Shown piece by piece: positions 31,894 through 43,700 of a DNA stretch of 64,000 nucleotides. Below the pieces are notes generated by a model. The model was not told where the DNA came from and did no database searches. It saw only the letters and a program-made list of their open reading frames with translations. Each line of letters starts with the position of its first letter. The stretch's first letter is position 1. The DNA is from Xanthostigma xanthostigma (Eukaryota; Arthropoda; Insecta; Raphidioptera; Raphidiidae). The DNA is taken from assembly GCA_963575645.1 (NCBI GenBank), contig OY754475.1:1116001-1180000 (forward strand), written 5' to 3'. The position numbers were made by a program, and so were the translations under genes.

Positions 31894-32846
31894 TTATATA
31901 TAATTTGATTTGAGAAAACTAGAGACAAATATTGACTTGCAAATTAAAGTATTTTTTTAAATTAAATTTTCGTCTCATTTTCAATGAATTGCCGTGTTAT
32001 TTCGACAGCAGATAAATGCACTCTTTGCGACAAAAACTATAAATTGTAGCTTGTTTAATTATTATTATGTCGTTGGGATTAACATCTGCCACAAAATAAA
32101 CCCGTGGGTTGAATTTAACAACAGTAATAGTGCTGGTGGATTGTTGCCGATATTATTGTACACTGTGCAACTAATTAACTGCGTCGATTGTAATTGATTT
32201 AATTAATCGATTATAAAGGCCGTTCAAGAAGTCCGCCGTTAGGCCGACTAACCAAACCTCCTTTCTTTTGAACGAAAAGTGAGGTTATATATTTCAAAAC
32301 TTTTGCTGGCCCTTGAAAACAAATAATAAATAGTTTTGCAAATTAAATTAAATCTTATCGAACCATAGCTATGCGTTTTAACTTTTTCTAAAGAAATAAA
32401 TCGACCATTTATACATCGCTCGTTTAAATATGCAATTAGTTATCTTACCAGTAAAGAATTTAATGCCGGCATATACTGACGTTTCAAATTAAAATCAGCA
32501 TACTTACGTGAACCAAAAAAAATCTGCAATTATTTTAACGACAGGTAAATTAACCGTACAAATTAATACATTAATAAAACCGTGCATATACAGTACTAAA
32601 TAATAGTACATTTATTGCATGCATAACATTGCGCAACAAAACACGACTGCACAGTTGTCAATTGTTTCTCGCATCAAAGAAATGGATTCAGGGTTGTACA
32701 ATCGTGTCCTCGGTGAAATCAAATTCTGTTTGGAATTTTGTGATGTGTCGATTTCTACTTTACTAGAAAATGAATTAATTACAGTATAAAAAAGATTTTT
32801 TTAAGGGAAAGTATTTATAACTTGTCTGTGTTATCGAGAACCGATT
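31894..32846. other. Anonymous AT-rich sequence
   Basis: No repeat match or credible frame. Confidence 0.5.
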
Positions 32847-32854
32847 GTCTACAG

Positions 32855-33591
32855 CAGGAGTGTCAGACTGATTTTTTAAAGGGCCATTTATGAGATTTGG
32901 GGTGTCTTAGCGGGCCAGACTCTTAAATGAAAACTAAAACACATACTAAATTAAAATCTTAATTTATTTACTTTAATCCAAATCTTTGATTAACGTCTGA
33001 TTAGAACTCTTCAATAAATAAAATTATCGACCAATTTTTCAGACAATATATTAACAAAAAATATAATTAATACATTAACGTTTCTATCCGGATTTGGATC
33101 TTCTTCAGAACGGATCTAAAAAATATAAAAAATAATTAATAATTAATTTCTAATTCGCTTTATGTAAAATTCTTTCAAAATAATTAATTAGTATTTTTTC
33201 AATATTTTGATACTAATTAATTATTTTGAAAGAATTTTACATAAAGCGAATTAGAAATTAATTATTAATTATTTTTTATATTTTTTAGAATCGTTCTGAA
33301 GAAGATCCAAATCCGGATCGAAACGTTAATGTATTAATTATATTTTTTGTTAATATATTGTCTGAAAAATTGGTCGATAATTTTATTTATTGAATTATTT
33401 ACTTTACCTAAATCAATTTTCATATAAAGGTAATAAAAAGGATAAATTATCTTGAGCTTGAGGATCCAGACACCTGAGGTCTCTTGTTTTTGATAAGCTC
33501 ATTGATGTCAGGTGTCTAAAATCCTCACTGGATAGATTCTGGTCGCGGGCCGTATTGAGATGGCTTGAGGGCCGGACCTTTGACATCACTG
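32855..33591 (+). mobile_element. hAT element 3, carrying a nested inverted repeat
   Basis: Ends are CAGGAGTGTCAGACTG and, from the other strand, CAGTGATGTCAAAGGTCC, close to the hAT CAGNNGTGTCAAAC terminus. The 8-bp flanks are GTCTACAG (32847-32854) and GTCTAAAG (33592-33599), an imperfect target duplication. Just inside are GGGCCA and GCGGGCC motifs typical of the group. Repeat P (33010-33394) sits inside it. Confidence 0.8.
33010..33394. mobile_element. Penelope-like repeat P, copy 2: two 185-bp arms tail to tail
   Basis: Arms 33010-33194 and 33210-33394 are reverse complements with only a few mismatches, around a 15-nt spacer. Each arm carries CTGAAGAAGATCC...GGAT(C/A)GAAACG (right arm 33296-33325; left arm, minus strand, 33079-33108). 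Similar TTTACTTTA(A/C)C(C)(T)AAATC segments flank both sides and may be a long target duplication. Inverted terminal repeats of this type are known for Penelope-like elements, but no coding sequence is present. Confidence 0.55.
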
Positions 33592-33599
33592 GTCTAAAG

Positions 33600-34142
33600 G
33601 GATGGCCGAAATAGTTAATTTAGATTGCGATATTTAAAATTATTAACGCGTCACCGTCACCCCTGCGGCGAACAGTTGACAATCGCCAAGCTCGGCCGAC
33701 TGTACATATAATTTTATGGTTAAATTATCCAATATTGGTGCATTATTGTTTTACAAACGCCATCAATTTATGTGGCAGTAATTTAGATGTCTGCTTTTAT
33801 CTACTGTATTCCCTCTTTCTCTGCACTACCTATCCTGTTATTATTGCACATTCTGCTTTTTGATCGTCCGCTGTTTCCGCGAAACGTCCTCGTGTCGATC
33901 GAGCTTTTCCTCAATGCGCATGTCCAGAACAGATTAACTTCTGTATAGTTCCGTTGTTGTTTTGTTTCGTGTATACGCATTGCCAATTGTGAATGTGTTT
34001 TTTTTTTTTTTGTCACCGAATTTAAAATTAGATTTTAATTTTCTTATGGAGGTTTTAGTGGCAGTGATTATTTTTCGTATTAGCAGAGCCGGATTAAAAA
34101 TAAAGTCACAACTTGTTTGTTTTTAAAGTTGTCAGATAGATC
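33600..34142. other. Anonymous sequence
   Basis: Holds GAACAGTTGACAATCGCC (33668), shared with 9656. At 34084, CAGAGCCGGATTAAAA looks like one hAT end without a partner. A 71-codon minus-strand frame is not credible. Confidence 0.4.
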
Positions 34143-34167
34143 TTGATGAAGACTTATTGTCGAAACA
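34143..34167 (+). other. Isolated TTGATGA-stem-CGAAAC motif
   Basis: TTGATGAAGACTTATTGTC then GAAAC has the same order of parts as the motif in repeat P, with a 3-bp stem (GAC/GTC). It lies just upstream of MITE F copy 2 and is probably the end of a decayed element. Confidence 0.35.
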
Positions 34168-34189
34168 AATAAAAATTACTATTTTTCGT

Positions 34190-34514
34190 GTATAATACGC
34201 GCCACGAATCTAAAAGGCTCGGAAGTTAGATGCGAATGCGTACTTGCGCTTGTACAGTCTGTTGAAAAACTACTCGCAACCCAACATAACTAAAATAACA
34301 ATAACAACTTGACAATAGCGTACTCGACTGTACTTTTAAGCTGGAAAGCGACAAGTGACAAAGGCAACGAGCGATCACGGCCAATCACCGACGAGCGCAC
34401 GTTCCGTGCAGGTAGCTGGGAGTTGGTGGGAGTATCAACTGCTCTAAAATGTGCCTTTGCGACGCTGTTTGTGACTAGCTTCCGAACTTTTTAGATCCGT
34501 GGCGAGTATTATAC
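34190..34514 (+). mobile_element. MITE F, copy 2 (intact)
   Basis: Terminal inverted repeats of about 40 bp: GTATAATACGCGCCACGAAT continuing to CGGAAGTTAG on the left, and GTATAATACTCGCCACGGAT continuing to CGGAAGCTAG read from the right. The 325-bp element has no transposase. The 61-codon frame inside is shared with copy 1. A clear target duplication was not found. Confidence 0.8.
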
Positions 34515-36894
34515 AATTTTTATATATTTAAAATATAACTAAGTAATCTTTCAAATATAAATAGACGGAAACAGAACGGATTAGAATAATTTATTTATTT
34601 AAGAGAAACGGGTCATTAATCTTTGGATTAATCCCATCTCGGCTGTCAATTTCAAAATCGGTTTGTCGAATGCCATTACTTTTTTTCAAATGTGTCCCTG
34701 TCTCGTCGACGCAACATAATTCAATATTTCTGACTGAAAAATATAAACAGGGCAGATGTTTAAATTAAGTCGAGCTCCGGCATCCATTTAATAAATTAAT
34801 CTGTTACATGCTTTTAGTTTTTGTTGAACTGCACTTTAAAAATATACCACTGCTATTTATGATATTATGCACTTCTGTTTGACACAAACCAGAGAAGGCC
34901 ATGACTTCTTGAAACAGTTGCACATCTCTCGACGCGCACAGCACACTGCGTTTCCTTTTTGTACAGCTCGGTTTGCATTGAGAAAAAAATTCGTGTCGGG
35001 TTATCTGGGCTATTTTTTTTTAGTTAATAAACTCTTTGATCAGTTTTTGAAAGAGAAATTCGGAATAAAATACTTGAAAAAACATATTCATTCATAAAGC
35101 CAGCTTAAATACACGCATCGTGTGAAGCGAAAACTATCACGAAAGCCAGTGCCACAGCAGGACTATAGCGGCAAAACCAGCATCGTGTGTAGCGGCTTTT
35201 ACCTACAACACAGGCGAATTTAATAACTAAATCAATAAGTTTCAAAAAGTCTGTTAATACTTTCACGGCGTCATAAAAAATTAAATATAATATATCATAG
35301 AATATTTACGTTTTCATAAAACTAGAGCGGTGTAAACGACTCCAAACATCCCTCCAACACCCCAAGAGCAAAAGCGTATACATACATGTACAGAACAGCA
35401 GTCTTTTGTTCCATGGCCAACTGTATAATATATACACCACTTACATCCATACTTGACCTTATCATTTAGCTGATAAGAAATGAAACAGTTGAGGACACAC
35501 ATGCCGTGTACGCGGCGTTCAAGAATTTCTTTATTTAGATCGAGTCGACGACTTTCACTACTGATTTTTATGCACAGTTTTCTGACCTCACCAGGCCCCG
35601 TAAGATATGAAATTGAGGTTATGATCATTTATTTATTATTATAACCGAACATTCATCGTTATTATACTCAAATTTTTAATTTAATTGTCAGATCTGTCAC
35701 AAAGATGTCGGCGCCAAAACGACGAAAAAAGTTTTTAGAGTGTTTTAATATTGAAAAAAAATTATAGAAAAAGTTACGCGAACTTTGAATGTTGTTAGAT
35801 TTCATGAAGTTGAGTAATGTAAAACATTCTGGAGCACTCTGTACCGTTATTCAATTGGTCTGTTTAAGTGTAAACTAGAAGAACTTCCGGTTTCAGAAAG
35901 GAAATGTTATGTAATACCTAACTAAAGTGTTGTGCAGTGTATACCTTTTGAAACGGGTATTTAGCTTCACCTAAACTGTTTCGATTGCGATGATAACTAC
36001 ATATAACCTCAAAATAATTTTCGTCAGCTGATCAAGGAGGGTGTTACAACGTCTTTGACATTTCACCGAGCCAGTAAATATATTTACCTACTGCAATTTT
36101 TCTGTAAAAAATTATAGAGAAATATCGAAGTTCTTAAACAGATTCTTATATAGGCAGAACAACGCGTTTCAGTGTTATTTCTCGTAAGTCTTATTTCTCT
36201 CCCTTTGCCCTTCATTGTGAGAGACTGTCTCGCACAATGGAAAGGGACAGAGACAGGTGCTCGGGCGGCGACGGCCCCTTTTAGAACAACGCCGGTACCG
36301 ACACTACGAGAGGTTTAAAAGCATTTTAAAGTAGCCAGCATTGCAATGGTCCTAATTTATTATGTCGATCCTAACCGATTCGGAATCGTTTGTATAGAAC
36401 TCGAATTTTTCATTCCAGAATTAACATCTTAGACGCTGATGATCTGTAATTTTTAATCTAATCGAGATTAAGATGAAAATTTAACATAGCCAGTAAAGTT
36501 GAGCCTTTTCCATATTTTTATTTACTATCCGAATTTTTGACAACTGTGTTATATCTTTTTCTTAATCATAAATCAAAAACCTTTTAAGTCCAACTCAAAT
36601 TTTATTCTCTCCTTTAATTAAATTAAACATTCATTTTTATATCTACAATTCTGTACAGATATTATACAACTCAAAACTATTTTACATAATAACTATAATT
36701 ATAAAGTCAGATACACAATTAGAAATCAAATATATAACAAACTGAACGAAGCTCTAAACAATTGATTTTTCGATTAAAACATCTTCCTCGCGGTAAAGAG
36801 TTGTTCAAGGTTATATAAGTGCGTAAGATCTATCTATGAGCCGTATCGCGAAGTGATTTTGACTTGTCACATATAAAAGAAGCTGAATCAATTT
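34515..36894. other. Anonymous sequence with one GC-rich patch
   Basis: The patch 36180-36305 contains CATTGTGAGAGACTGTCTCG, part of an imperfect inverted repeat, and GGGCGGCGACGGCC. A 104-codon Cys-rich minus-strand frame (35314-35628) has no regular Cys spacing and no recognised domain. No repeat matches. Confidence 0.45.
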
Positions 36895-36902
36895 CTTGTC
36901 TT

Positions 36903-37240
36903 CAGTGCCGCATTAAGAGTTAAGACTCCTTGATGACCTAAGCATTTCTTGCTTATGCTAGTCTAAAAAAAATTAATATTATCTGTCTCTTTCATATTAA
37001 GTTTATAAAAAACATTTTTTCTTCAAATTGTGAATGTCATAAGTTTAAAATTGACAGAAAAAAGTTAAAAACCGTAGAATTTTAGGGATCAAATTTTTGA
37101 GAACAGGGCAAAAAAAAATGTTTTTTTGTTGAAACGTTCTAGTGAGGTACTTTTCATTTCTGACTTTTGATTTTTGGTGCCCCCTGAGACGTGATGCCCT
37201 AAGCAATTGCTTACTTTGCTTATAGGTTAATCCGGCACTG
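36903..37240 (+). mobile_element. Non-autonomous hAT element 4
   Basis: The 338-bp element is flanked by a perfect 8-bp duplication CTTGTCTT (36895-36902 and 37241-37248). The ends are CAGTGCCGCATTAAGAG and CAGTGCCGGATTAACC, related to hAT element 1. AAGCA/TGCTTA motifs lie inside both ends. Confidence 0.9.
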
Positions 37241-37248
37241 CTTGTCTT

Positions 37249-37618
37249 GAATATTGATTGAAAAGAGATCAACGAGCAAACAAGCTACGAAAAAAAATAT
37301 TTTTGGACACTAAAGTATTTCAATATTTTTGAGCGTAGTGGTTTTTATCAAAGTTTATTTATAGGTAAAAATTACAGTCGAGATTCGAACTCGAGTAAAA
37401 AAGGTGTAACCTTCACGCGCGATTGAAGTCAAACATGTAAACAATACACGTATTGTTAGCTGCAAGGTGTATCCATAATCGTGAAAAGATTTACTTGGAT
37501 CATAGTCCGGCTGTCAGACTGAAAATACTGTATTTAACTTAGTGACGGCAACTCACGAAATTAACAAAACGCGCCAAAATAAATTTTACTGCCAAGCTAT
37601 TAACAGTTTATAAAAATA
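37249..37618. other. Anonymous sequence
   Basis: GAGATTCGAACTCGAG at about 37380 resembles a B box but is itself a palindrome. Nothing else is seen. Confidence 0.4.
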
Positions 37619-38177
37619 CTAGTGTGACCTGTGCGAATTATTCGCACTAAATAAGTATAATAATTATCACTTTACAAAATTATTTTTTAAATATGATTGC
37701 AGGTATTCAATTCGTTTCTAATTTTGCACACTGCTTATAACGTTCTTCTTTTTGTTGTATTACAATATGAAGCTCAGATGACAGATCGAAGAAATATTTT
37801 ACTAAAATTGTCATATAGAGGCGCAAGTAGCAAAAGCGTTGAGCTAAGCCGTCAGATGGCGTCATGCAGCATTGCTGTAACGTTGTTCAGCGTTGCTCGT
37901 TGTTTCAAAATTAAAGCCGTCAGATGGCAGTATGCAGTATTGTGTCTGTTGTATTACAATATGAAGGTCAGATTACAGATCAAAGTGTAGACGTTGTTTC
38001 AAAATTAAAGCCGTCAGATGGCAGACGTTGTTCAGCGTTGCTGTTAATTAATTAATTTACAAAAACCAAAGCAATAATAATCTTTTTAGTTGTCGATGTC
38101 AGTAGAGCAAGCAATCTGTAAAATGATATATAATTTATGTGGAGAAATTAACCTTAACGTATTAAAATATATATTGA
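37619..38177 (-). mobile_element. Non-autonomous Helitron B, copy 4
   Basis: On the minus strand the 559-bp element starts A|TCAATATATATTTTAATACG and ends GTGCGAATAATTCGCAC, 8 nt, CTAG|T (CTAG at 37619-37622). A short deletion removed the TGTGGTTTTTTCTAAAAAGG block near the 5' end. The 97-codon frame inside is shared with copies 1 and 2 and is not a gene. Confidence 0.85.
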
Positions 38178-39116
38178 TAACAGAAGAGATGTAGTAAATA
38201 TTTGGTCGTAGAACCTTTTCGAACAGTTTCGAGCTGTTTACAAAAACAAAAGCGAACGTGACAAAGTGGCGTAACGGTTTCGAGACGGGACCTCGCTCTC
38301 TAAACTACACAGATAAACGGTTGAGTGGTTACACAGAGCAGCAGCTATGGTAGCTAACTTCTCTACTGTATAGCTACTTATATATACACAGAGCAATATA
38401 ATGTAATTACGTACACATCGCCTGGTTAATCTTCCAGTTTCTTATGCTCGGATGCGAACTCGCGACCTCTCAACTCCATGGATCAGTTGTCACTTTTGTC
38501 TAGATCGTCTATTCGTGGATGCTCTACTTCCCTTGACGCCTGTCTGCGTTCCCCAATTATTCAAAGCGAGACGGATAAAAAGGAGGATGGGACGAAGCAA
38601 TTGTTTCGTACCGTTCAGGAGCGCTCAGGGACCTGTGCTAGATTATTGGGGGTTCGACCCTTCGCAGGCTTCCCTATATTATACACTTTCTTAAGCGTAA
38701 TTGTTAGATTATCATGTTAATAGCTCGCTAATTGGAGCTTGTAGTTTTGTTTTTATAATCGCGTTATTAGTAGACATTTTTTTGTCTCAAGGAGTAGCAA
38801 CTTCTCTTTGTTTGGTTTCTTTAAACGACTTCTATCGCATTGTTGCGTACCTAAGTTAGTAAATTCACTTCGCGATATGATTTTTCCTGGCCACTTACTA
38901 AGGTTGGGTGTAATAATAATTAATTTTTTCGGTTTATTATAGTATATTTTATAATAAAACAAAAATTGATACTTCCTCCACTCGTCGTATTCGAGCCTGC
39001 AAACTGAGGATTTCTGATAAGACCATTGCAGTTAAACAACGGCGTAACGACAATCTCGGCTATTCTTGAACGGCTACAATTTGTATCCAATAGCAAACAG
39101 AAAAAAATTGGTTGTC
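38178..39116. other. Anonymous sequence
   Basis: The segment 38440-38670 is less AT-rich and has two overlapping 80-codon plus-strand frames without recognised domains. No repeat match. Confidence 0.4.
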
Positions 39117-39314
39117 TGTAAAGTCGGTTTACGGACGATAGTTTTACGTGATAACGTATTCCGCTCGAATATCATATTTAATAATACATAACCTAAATTT
39201 TAGTAGCTGTCAAACTTGGGCCGATCGTGCGCGGAACGTGACACATTTCGGAACGTGACACTTTTTCGTGCATGCAGCCGGTGTTTCATCAATTTTTAAG
39301 ACGTTATCACGTCA
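39117..39314 (-). mobile_element. Helentron-like element A, copy 7 (198 bp)
   Basis: ATTGGTTGTCTGTAAAG with hairpin and CTCGAATATCATATTTAATA at the left; CGTGCATGCAGCCGGTGTTT and AAGACGTTATCACGTCA at the right. The interior is reduced to TTTTAGTAGCTGTCAAACTT plus a duplicated CGGAACGTGACAC segment. Confidence 0.7.
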
Positions 39315-40070
39315 AAATAATTATATTTACGAAAAAAGACGAAAATCTTTTGGCATGTTTATTGAAAATTTAAAAATTACAAAAAAAAAGAAATAGCCCT
39401 GGTGAGCTAAAGAGAATTGTATCTATATTATAGACGGTCGACAACCAATGTTTTAATGTCTATTTCCTATGATAATCATAGCTATCAAGTTACTGACCTT
39501 AAAGAAAATTCTTTTTACGCATCTTACTGTTTTCTAACAAGCTTTCATTAATTATAGTAAAAGCATTTATTACGTTTCCAAAATGATTTGAGGTCATTTC
39601 TCATTGCCATTCCGGTCGACCACATAATTTTAAATGTCGAATTTATTGTCTGATTTGTATCGACAAATCCAATGGTCGACAACAAAATCTCGAGCCTTAA
39701 TAATATAACGTGAATCGTTTGTAGCTCGCGTTCTGGTGGGTGGATTACGAGAGTAGATGGGGAGTTCAGTAGGCTGTGAGGACAATAGTAGCTCCAGCAC
39801 CTTCTTGTAGAGCTCCTCGCACGGGCATTTAAATTTTTAATCGCGAGAAAATACACATCTGCTCGGATGATGTCAATAATACGGTTTATTGTATTTATCT
39901 ATAGTTACGTTGAACTGGTTCATCGAGACATGAAATTACTGAGAGGGGGGGGGACATTATACTTAAAGAGTGATCCGTAGAGACACGCAACTGGGTGGAG
40001 AAAATATAAAGCCCCGTTTACAAGTTTGTGGCGAGGGACTTCGAATTGAAAAATTGATGTTAGGATCAGA
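39315..40070. other. Anonymous sequence
   Basis: A 102-codon minus-strand frame (39548-39856) and an overlapping 60-codon frame in another phase have no recognised domain. Confidence 0.4.
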
Positions 40071-40345
40071 ATATAAAAAAACTGTTTGGGCAAATTCGGT
40101 TGTACGAAATCTTTCGTTTAAGACTGATTTCAAACCGATCTGATTTAAATTGAGCGAGAAATAAGCAAAACACTTTTTTTCTTAATTTTCTCTCCGCTGG
40201 GACGAAAATTAAAAAATCGGGCGACGTTAGGATTTAAGTTACCCGGAGACGAATCGAACAAAAATATTTTTTTTAAATCGATTAAGGCGTTTGGGCTGTA
40301 CGCTGGATAGAAAAAGCGTAACTTACAGATTCACAGACATATAGG
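40070..40345 (+). mobile_element. Repeat D fragment
   Basis: AAAAAAACTGTTTGGGCAAA, TTCGTTTAAGACTGATTTCA and GATCTGATTTAAATTGAGCG match blocks at 15345-15465 and 49325-49440. The usual ends are missing. Confidence 0.55.
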
Positions 40346-42617
40346 CGCTTCCAGCTAAAGCTTGGGTCTTGTTCCAGAGTTTATTTCTTTTTATTTCGTG
40401 GTCGCGTAATTTTTTGACATATTCCTCAATTCCATTTTCTGTTGGCATAATTTAATAATAGAAAGCATAGTTCAATAAATTTTTCTTTTGAATAAGATAT
40501 AATAGAAAATAGTGAAGCAATTCTCTACTCGCAAAGTGTTTCTTTTCCTTATTTATTCATTGCAAGATTCTATAGGAGTCAAGCTTGGGGACGTACAATA
40601 ATAAGCTAATGCTACTATACAGTTCATGTAAAAGGGTTTCTTGTTCTTTATTATTATATAATTATGGCATTTCCACAAAGTTCTCTTTTGTTCAAATATT
40701 TATATATTAATATCTTGAGTCCACATGTGTATTTGCTGTACAAAGTTTTCCCTCGTTGAGCTAGGCATGTCGAACAAGTCTATTTTTTCATTGATGAAAT
40801 AATATTATCTATGTTCATTGCAGCCCAGACTTCGTCCGGTGCTCATTTTTTACGGGACTAGATATAATAATTACGTACATCGAAAAGGGTATGTGAAAGT
40901 GTCAATGAGTGGGTCTCATCTAGAGGAGAAAAATCCAATTTTTTATTTTATTTTTAAAGTCAAATTTCTTTAGCGAAGTGTGAAATTTTTTAAAGCGGGA
41001 ATAATCTTGAGTTATACATATATACACATGTATAGCTTATGTAGCAAGATTGATTTATTCAACAGTTTTGCGCGGGTTTTATATTGTATAAATGTCAAAG
41101 TACTATAAAATAGAAACAGTTTCTATTGATAAATGATTTATATACAGTAAATTAAAATTTAAAATCATCCACGGTAATAAATGCACAGTGGGATAATGGG
41201 AACAAATTTGCAATGTTTTTCAGTCTATAGGAAACGTGTCGTCAAAATAATAATAATTATTGTTTGCCGCTCCTGCAGTAGCGCGAAAAACTTCTCGCTG
41301 AATCGTCACGAGAAAATTTATTTAGTCATATACCTGTCCAATAAATTATTCAAAAACTTAAATTGCTCTATAATCTGGTCGCTTTACAGTTAATTAATTT
41401 TTCATGGAAAACCTGAATGGAAAATGAAAAGTTTACACGCGACTCGGAAAAATATACGGAAATCGCGAGGAAATTAGACGTACATTCATATTATAATTTC
41501 AACATGGATTGTAAAACTTTGTTAATTTCAAAATGAAATTGTTCGTATATTATATTTCTATAGTTAAATTATTTTTTTTTTTAATTGTTTCCAACTTAGT
41601 AATTATTTTAAGAAGTTGAGAAAAAAATAAAAGCACTGCATTGATCTATGAATATTTATATAACAGTTCGAAATAATAAGGGGAAATATTAATTACTAGA
41701 TTCGTTAAGTAAAGATACTTATTACTTTAAATTTTTCTGTACTCGCTCCTGTAATTAAAAAAAACTGTCTTGTCTAATAGAAAACAGTTTTAGACTTTTT
41801 TTAGGCAGCACGCATGTAAGATCTATGGAATATTAATTAAATTATTGGATAGGTTTAATTTTCTTATATTTATACTCGACACTAGTATAATTAAAAAAAT
41901 ATCTTTCGTAATGGAAAAAGGAACGTTTTTGTTTCTTAAAAATTCCCAAGCAATTTTCGTTCTCATTAATCTCAACACGACATATTTCTTCAGAGAAGTC
42001 ATTTGTCACACAAAAACAAAAATAAATAAATTAAAAAAAATGAGAGTCGAAATAAAAGACGCCAGTTACAGAAACTAGTTTTATTTTTACGGAAGTGCAG
42101 AGAGCGTAATAGAACAGCCACTAGTCAAGTTAGAGAGAGCTATGGGTGCTTTGCCGCTGGATAAAGAGTAAAAGAGAACAACTCGCTGCACAGGAGTCCT
42201 TGGTAGTTGTGCAAGCGAGACGAAACATTCTTTAAGTGTAAAGACATGCTGAGGAACCGGACTATCAACAAGAAATTATAGTTATTTGGGCAACGTCGAT
42301 TCTTTTTTTTAAACTGAGGTTTTCTTTTACAAATTAATTTTCCTCAAGTTTTTTGTCGAGGAGTCTAATAAATTTGGGAAATTTTTCTTGAGGTTAACTG
42401 AAAAAGTACCAAATAATTTTTCAGTCAAATATTTCACTTTCTTGTAGTGCTTTCCAGCCAGAACGTAAAATATTATATTGTTAAATGAAACATTTTCTGT
42501 TTCCCAAAAGTTTGAAATATTATCAAGTGCCCAAACCAAATGTTTCGGTTTCACAGACGTACGGAAAATTTAACGAATTTTTGTTTCGGTTCTTGGAAGA
42601 CTTGGCGTCGATTTTTC
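40346..42617. other. Anonymous AT-rich sequence
   Basis: Over 2 kb with no recognised repeat. Small frames (70-77 codons) lack domains. Confidence 0.5.
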
Positions 42618-42625
42618 CCCCGGAC

Positions 42626-43246
42626 TAGAGATGTCGACAAAGTAACGATACGATACGAAACTACTCGTTACTCTAGAATACCCGAAGTAACGATTACCGA
42701 TTTGAAAAGTAAATCGTTACTTTTACTTGAATGATTACTATTGATTACTATTGATTATTGATTACTATTATGCGAGTATAAGGATATTCATTGAGTTCCT
42801 GCGAACCTTAAGATTTCGGAGCACTACAAAGGAGCCGCTGATAGCTGATACGTATAATATAAATATGCCGCCGATATCAATAGCCCTTAGCAAAATTAAT
42901 TGTGTATTATTGTATTGTTGATATGTTGATATTTCGCGGTCAGTAATCGTCTTGTGTCGATATTTATTTTATTCAGTACGTTTTTATACGCAATATTATT
43001 TGTTGGTTCAGACACTACGTACTACATTTTATGTATGTAACTTAAGTAATCAAAGTAACCAGTAGTTGAAATGATTACTTAATACCCAAGTACCTATAGT
43101 AGTAACGAATACATAAAAGTAACGATAATCGACATCACTAGTATGTAACCTAAGTAATCAAAGTAACCAGTAGTTGAAATGATTACTTAATACCAAAGTA
43201 CCGAATAGTAACGAATACTTAAAAGTAACGATAATCGACATCACTA
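42626..43246. mobile_element. hAT MITE 5 with duplicated 3' end
   Basis: The 621-bp element is flanked by a perfect 8-bp duplication CCCCGGAC (42618-42625 and 43247-43254). The ends are TAGAGATGTCGACAAAGTAA and, from the other strand, TAGTGATGTCGATTATCG. GTAACGA motifs crowd both ends, as in hAT MITE 2. The right terminal ~108 bp occurs twice in tandem (43033-43140 and 43141-43246), so the element has two complete 3' ends. Confidence 0.9.
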
Positions 43247-43409
43247 CCCCGGACAAGTCTTCAAATCGAAATAATGCGTTTTAGAACCAAGCAAAAACTT
43301 GCGGGTTTTTTAATGTTGATTTTTTCCAGTTGTGCAAAAAAAGGCTTTCGGGGAATCAACGAAATACATTTTTGGAAGCATGCTAAGAGACTTAGGTAGT
43401 AATTTTTTT

Positions 43410-43700
43410 CGAATTGCCGGGTCGATGTCTCGTCGACGTAGCGCAACTCGTTCGAAAGAATCGAAAGAGTCGCCGTCGTGGCTCGTCTCGTAGCTTTCAG
43501 CGGTTCGTTTGGTTCGTTGGCCGGCAGCAGCCAATCACCAATTCAGTCTTCGCTCGTGCAGCGTTTGGAGCGGATTGCGCCTCGCGAGATAGTCGTTTGT
43601 TTTTATTCTATGCCACGCGTACGTCCGTGTTTTGTTTTGAAATTGTTGTATGCAAAAACAGTTGAAATATTATCTGATTTTGTTTTTTAAGTGATGCATG
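43410..43700 (+). promoter_or_regulatory. GC-richer patch with a possible initiator
   Basis: A locally GC-rich segment contains CCAATCACCAATTCAGTCTT. TTCAGTC (43543-43549) matches the arthropod initiator TCAGTY, and GGATT at +28 relative to its A is a partial DPE. A CCAAT box lies just upstream. Overlapping frames of 70 and 83 codons downstream have no domains. It could be a TATA-less promoter, but initiator matches are common by chance. Confidence 0.25.

Noticed and set aside
34084..34100. CAGAGCCGGATTAAAA as a hAT 5' end
   Set aside because: Good match to the terminus but no second end downstream; kept only as a note in the interval entry.
35314..35628. 104-codon Cys-rich minus-strand frame as a small secreted peptide
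   Set aside because: No signal peptide, and the cysteines do not follow a knottin or defensin spacing.
37375..37400. GAGATTCGAACTCGAG as a tRNA B box
   Set aside because: It is self-palindromic and has no A box or cloverleaf around it.
39548..39856. 102-codon minus-strand frame and an overlapping frame with plausible composition as an exon
   Set aside because: Two competing phases, no splice sites that fit, no recognised domain.
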